Below are positions 5,601-5,945 of a stretch of 5,945 bases of DNA, piece after piece. Each line of letters opens with the position of its first letter. Position 1 is the stretch's first letter. The position numbers and the translations under genes were made by a program. The DNA is taken from contig JAAXHY010000023.1 in NCBI GenBank assembly GCA_012270665.1, positions 1 through 5,945 of the forward strand, in the 5' to 3' direction. The stretch comes from Dehalococcoidia bacterium (GTDB taxonomy: Bacteria > Chloroflexota > Dehalococcoidia > SAR202 > UBA11138). A model generated the notes under the pieces. It made no database searches. It had not been told where the DNA came from and worked only from the letters and a program-made list of their open reading frames with translations.

Positions 5601-5945
5601 AAGGTCGTAGTAGTCGATACCTTCGATGGGACGTTCCCGCGACAGTACGAAGATCCCGATCCCGAGGCACACCGCGCCGCTATGGACCGCCTTCTGGAAG
5701 ATGGTGTGGTGGACCGAGTGATCTATAGCCCGAGCGAGTCGGAGATCATCCGGGACACCTACCGAAGGTGGTTCGGCGTCGAAACCGACGAAACCCATTC
5801 CCTCAACGGACAGCAGATATTCGCCACACTGTTCGGCTTCGATGCTTGCGCAGGGGACTATGTCCTTCAGCTCGACAGCGATCTGCTGATCTCGAGACGC
5901 GACCGGTCTCATAACTACCTGAACGATATGGTAAATGTACTGCGC
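1851..5945 (+). CDS. Giant multi-domain protein: glycosyltransferase x3, kinase-like, methyltransferase (3' end outside window)
   Basis: One frame stays open for 1365 codons from ATG 1851 to the last base of the window, with no stop or frame change. An in-frame TAG at 1815-1817 with no other start codon in between fixes the start. The protein begins directly with the first strand of a GT-A fold (MPPIAAVVATHNRP). No Shine-Dalgarno sequence precedes it. Domains in order: GT2-like 1-260, proline-rich linker 262-281, second GT-A-like domain 287-640, helical segment 641-815, protein-kinase-like 818-985, class I methyltransferase 1005-1207, and a third GT-A-like domain from 1215 on. I see no signal peptide or membrane segment in the visible part, so it is probably cytoplasmic or attached to the inner membrane through partners. 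The combination implies stepwise synthesis and modification of a glycan, probably cell-surface (inference). The product sugar and acceptor cannot be read from sequence. ATA and AGG codons are common throughout. Confidence 0.93.
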   Translation, partial: MPPIAAVVATHNRPVLLANRSLRSVALQTRPPDILVVADDSGPKARRANEEIVADFRAGSARTIYLENHRTPGAAGAWNTALSEIQNIAPTAYVAILDDDDSWDPDYLRLCEQKASELSLDMVVAGIIRHESQQAAGRPQSLPERLDVGELLIRNPHIQGSNLYVRLRKLLEAGGFDESLLSATDRDLCIRLADLGSVRFGAVRGHLVHHYAENERQRLSTRGGDAKCAGLRRFFLKYRGRMSGEQKDAFLRRSRELFDCEPDAPIQIPPIPPPNRPSPKTVGDNEHLYLVVGAITSPDTGRISNLMDSLMRRINCRDDVTLKVVLLENGTSDPVSRRELRDAIDRFSRQGMDIALKTLEQQASDVRAGTFSVTPEHMSGRKSIALSRTILQRYLFLEAKPHLGAVVWILDDDVILDGLFAGPAGPVVIQDIDYVSEIKALKKTGVCVVLCEVTGDPPLPFLSCMRTQMVDLYHNLHQLAGLQPTEIYPDLLDENQFIRLNSRDYYYDLSRVETDHLESPFWYEPKTRNMSVENVFDEMLSRLPEILGGRQVFRPLALTGAHDPSSRMAPSINRGPSTLVFDLQALREFPNSVPEIDDSDIRRSDMVWSLLNRFVGGCQMVRVPLPVRQDRGGSPSDRPDFGILAQDIRGYALYSAMHDVFLHRAQARQRQGKEPYGRSIMHFGEDEIERAVALYAKYIRERTRAFELSFLRVVGIVSALKPFYEPDSAAGTPSPWWLHSSEHRAVVDKLRNFVDSVKSIYSPENFERFRENVSKVDVSPIKAYLGSLPDTVARHRSNTSLPGEELRNTATEYVQTEFGAVPLRCLGIGEEGVILTDEKSVYKYFHYWKARDRKQRIAFLQSLVGKLSGCVSLPDVQEVRVHGDHVVAVYPYEDGTRYDGGHLDGLLTLLRECREAGIACRNIHPDNLLVTRSGVKLIDFGSDIVPLDDYEFEQMCRRAFLTHRFHFRSDLKRLMSRALTDEDLPELTDMNHFRRALDPRGFDELFHIPMARIVIAERPDSVLDYGCGDGRLTEMLCREDVHATGYDPDQEIIAKRLKHGSPARYGGIELLDELRANSVVFDSVVCNRVLCTISDPDEIDTVLRDLRRLVADSGTVFVAVCNPFHIMTEATELAEKQLPQDSEYRDTFSYTKTVTDTGNMRTDVHRSLAAYRRAFSSAGLRIAEVLELDGADTVRLRPASDHLVFRLRPMPDRSPRVSLLIKTCLMEWRAIERLVRHQVGQLEEPVEFVEKVVVVDTFDGTFPRQYEDPDPEAHRAAMDRLLEDGVVDRVIYSPSESEIIRDTYRRWFGVETDETHSLNGQQIFATLFGFDACAGDYVLQLDSDLLISRRDRSHNYLNDMVNVLR
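2634..2693 (+). other. Proline-rich interdomain linker (residues 262-281)
   Basis: This short segment (DAPIQIPPIPPPNRPSPK) contains eight prolines in 18 residues and separates two folded GT domains. At DNA level it includes a tandem nonamer, ATACCTCCG then ATACCTCCA (2652-2669), giving IPP-IPP. It is consistent with a flexible or extended hinge. Confidence 0.7.
2709..3770 (+). other. Domain: second GT-A-like glycosyltransferase of unfamiliar subfamily (residues 287-640)
   Basis: It starts with a fresh GT-A-like strand (YLVVGAITSP, 289-298), then VVLLENGTSDP (324-334) in the place of the usual VVDDGS strand, and GRKSIALSR (380-388), which resembles the ARN element. WILDDDV (408-414) is a DXD-type metal site. 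A long C-terminal part has distinctive stretches: GDPPLPF (455-461), RTQMVDLYHN (466-475), NRGPSTLVFD (573-582) and RRSDMVW (602-608). I do not know a characterised family with this set. A GT-A fold with metal-dependent transfer is likely; the remainder may be an accessory or acceptor-binding lobe. Confidence 0.6.
3771..4295 (+). other. Unrecognised helical segment (residues 641-815)
   Basis: Mostly charged, helix-compatible sequence between the second GT-like domain and the kinase-like domain. Examples are DEIERAVALYAKYIRERTRAF (about 684-704) and HRAVVDKLRNFVDSVKSIY (about 744-762). No catalytic motif was recognised. It may be a spacer, an oligomerisation bundle, or the C-terminal lobe of the preceding transferase. 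Confidence 0.4.
4302..4805 (+). other. Domain: protein-kinase-like fold with altered catalytic loop (residues 818-985)
   Basis: A glycine-loop-like GIGEEGVIL (827-835) is followed by VYKYF with K843 in the place of the ATP-anchoring lysine. A hinge-like VAVYPYEDG (887-895) comes next. The catalytic loop is CRNIHPDNLL (920-929) and the DFG motif is KLIDFGSD (936-943). Aligned with HRDLKPENLL, the loop keeps R, P and the metal-binding N (N927) but has C920 for His, N922 for the catalytic Asp and H924 for Lys. The fold is clear, but activity is doubtful unless another residue serves as base. In the setting of glycan enzymes it might be a sugar kinase of the WbdD/LPS-kinase type or a pseudokinase scaffold (inference). 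Confidence 0.75.
4863..5471 (+). other. Domain: class I SAM-dependent methyltransferase (residues 1005-1207)
   Basis: Motif I is VLDYGCGDGRL (1022-1032), the SAM-binding glycine loop. The acidic residue after strand 2 is in GYDPD (D1047). FDSVVCNRVL (1081-1090) is the motif IV strand, and LVADSGTVFVAVCNP (1109-1123) is the motif VI turn and strand 5. Length and layout fit a complete Methyltransf_11/12-type Rossmann domain. With a neighbouring kinase-like domain, an O-methylation of a sugar or of a phosphate cap is plausible (inference by analogy with WbdD). Confidence 0.88.
5493..5945 (+). other. Domain: third GT-A-like glycosyltransferase, cut by window end (residues 1215-1365)
   Basis: It begins with VSLLIKTCLMEWRAIERLV (1217-1235), where a strand and first helix resemble the start of a GT2 domain. 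This is followed by VVVVDTFDG (1252-1260) at the second strand and VLQLDSDLLI (1338-1347), whose DSD (1342-1344) is a DXD metal site. The region after the DXD, including any catalytic base, lies beyond the window. Assignment to the GT-A fold is good; family and activity are open. Confidence 0.68.

Noticed and set aside
1851..5945. Possibility that the fusion is an artefact of several adjacent genes joined by sequence error
   Set aside because: Read codon by codon, the frame has no stop across 1365 codons, domain boundaries are linked by plausible linkers, and no internal start with a ribosome binding site or intergenic gap is evident. The check was by eye only.

Overview
The window is a moderately GC-rich bacterial chromosome segment with two divergent transcription units separated by about 356 bases. 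No rRNA, tRNA, CRISPR array or transposase gene was seen. Codon style (frequent ATA and AGG), the form of the leftward regulatory operon and a REP-like intergenic repeat remind me of Chloroflexota (Dehalococcoidia/SAR202-type) or another environmental bacterium. This is a low-confidence impression, because no phylogenetic marker is present.

Left part (1-1494, minus strand): three tightly overlapping genes read leftward. First is a sigma-70-family factor (859-1494), then a 116-residue helix-turn-helix-like protein (512-862, 4-base ATGA overlap). Last is an ImmA/IrrE-type zinc peptidase (519 to beyond position 1, 8-base overlap, HEAAH motif). The peptidase gene is open to the left edge and has no stop in the window. 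The overlaps suggest translational coupling and one regulatory module: a transcription factor, a probable DNA- or protein-binding partner and a protease.

Middle (1495-1850): the divergent intergenic region. It holds a REP-like palindrome (TTCCCGC-TTTC-GCGGGAA), flanked at a distance by inverted TGTGCAA/TTGCACA copies, plus only weak promoter candidates.

Right part (1851-5945, plus strand): one uninterrupted reading frame of 1365 codons that begins at ATG 1851 and runs off the right end. It encodes a giant soluble multi-domain protein. In order it has a family-2-like GT-A glycosyltransferase, a proline-rich linker, a second GT-A-like domain with a DDD motif, a helical segment, a protein-kinase-like domain, a class I SAM methyltransferase, and a third GT-A-like domain (DSD motif) cut by the window end. 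The kinase-like catalytic loop reads CRNIHPDNLL, so the residue aligned with the catalytic Asp is Asn. Three sugar-transfer modules with kinase and methyltransferase modules in one chain suggest assembly and modification or capping of a surface glycan. That is comparable in concept to WbdD-type chain terminators, but with a different domain order and far more domains. This fusion is the most unusual object in the window.
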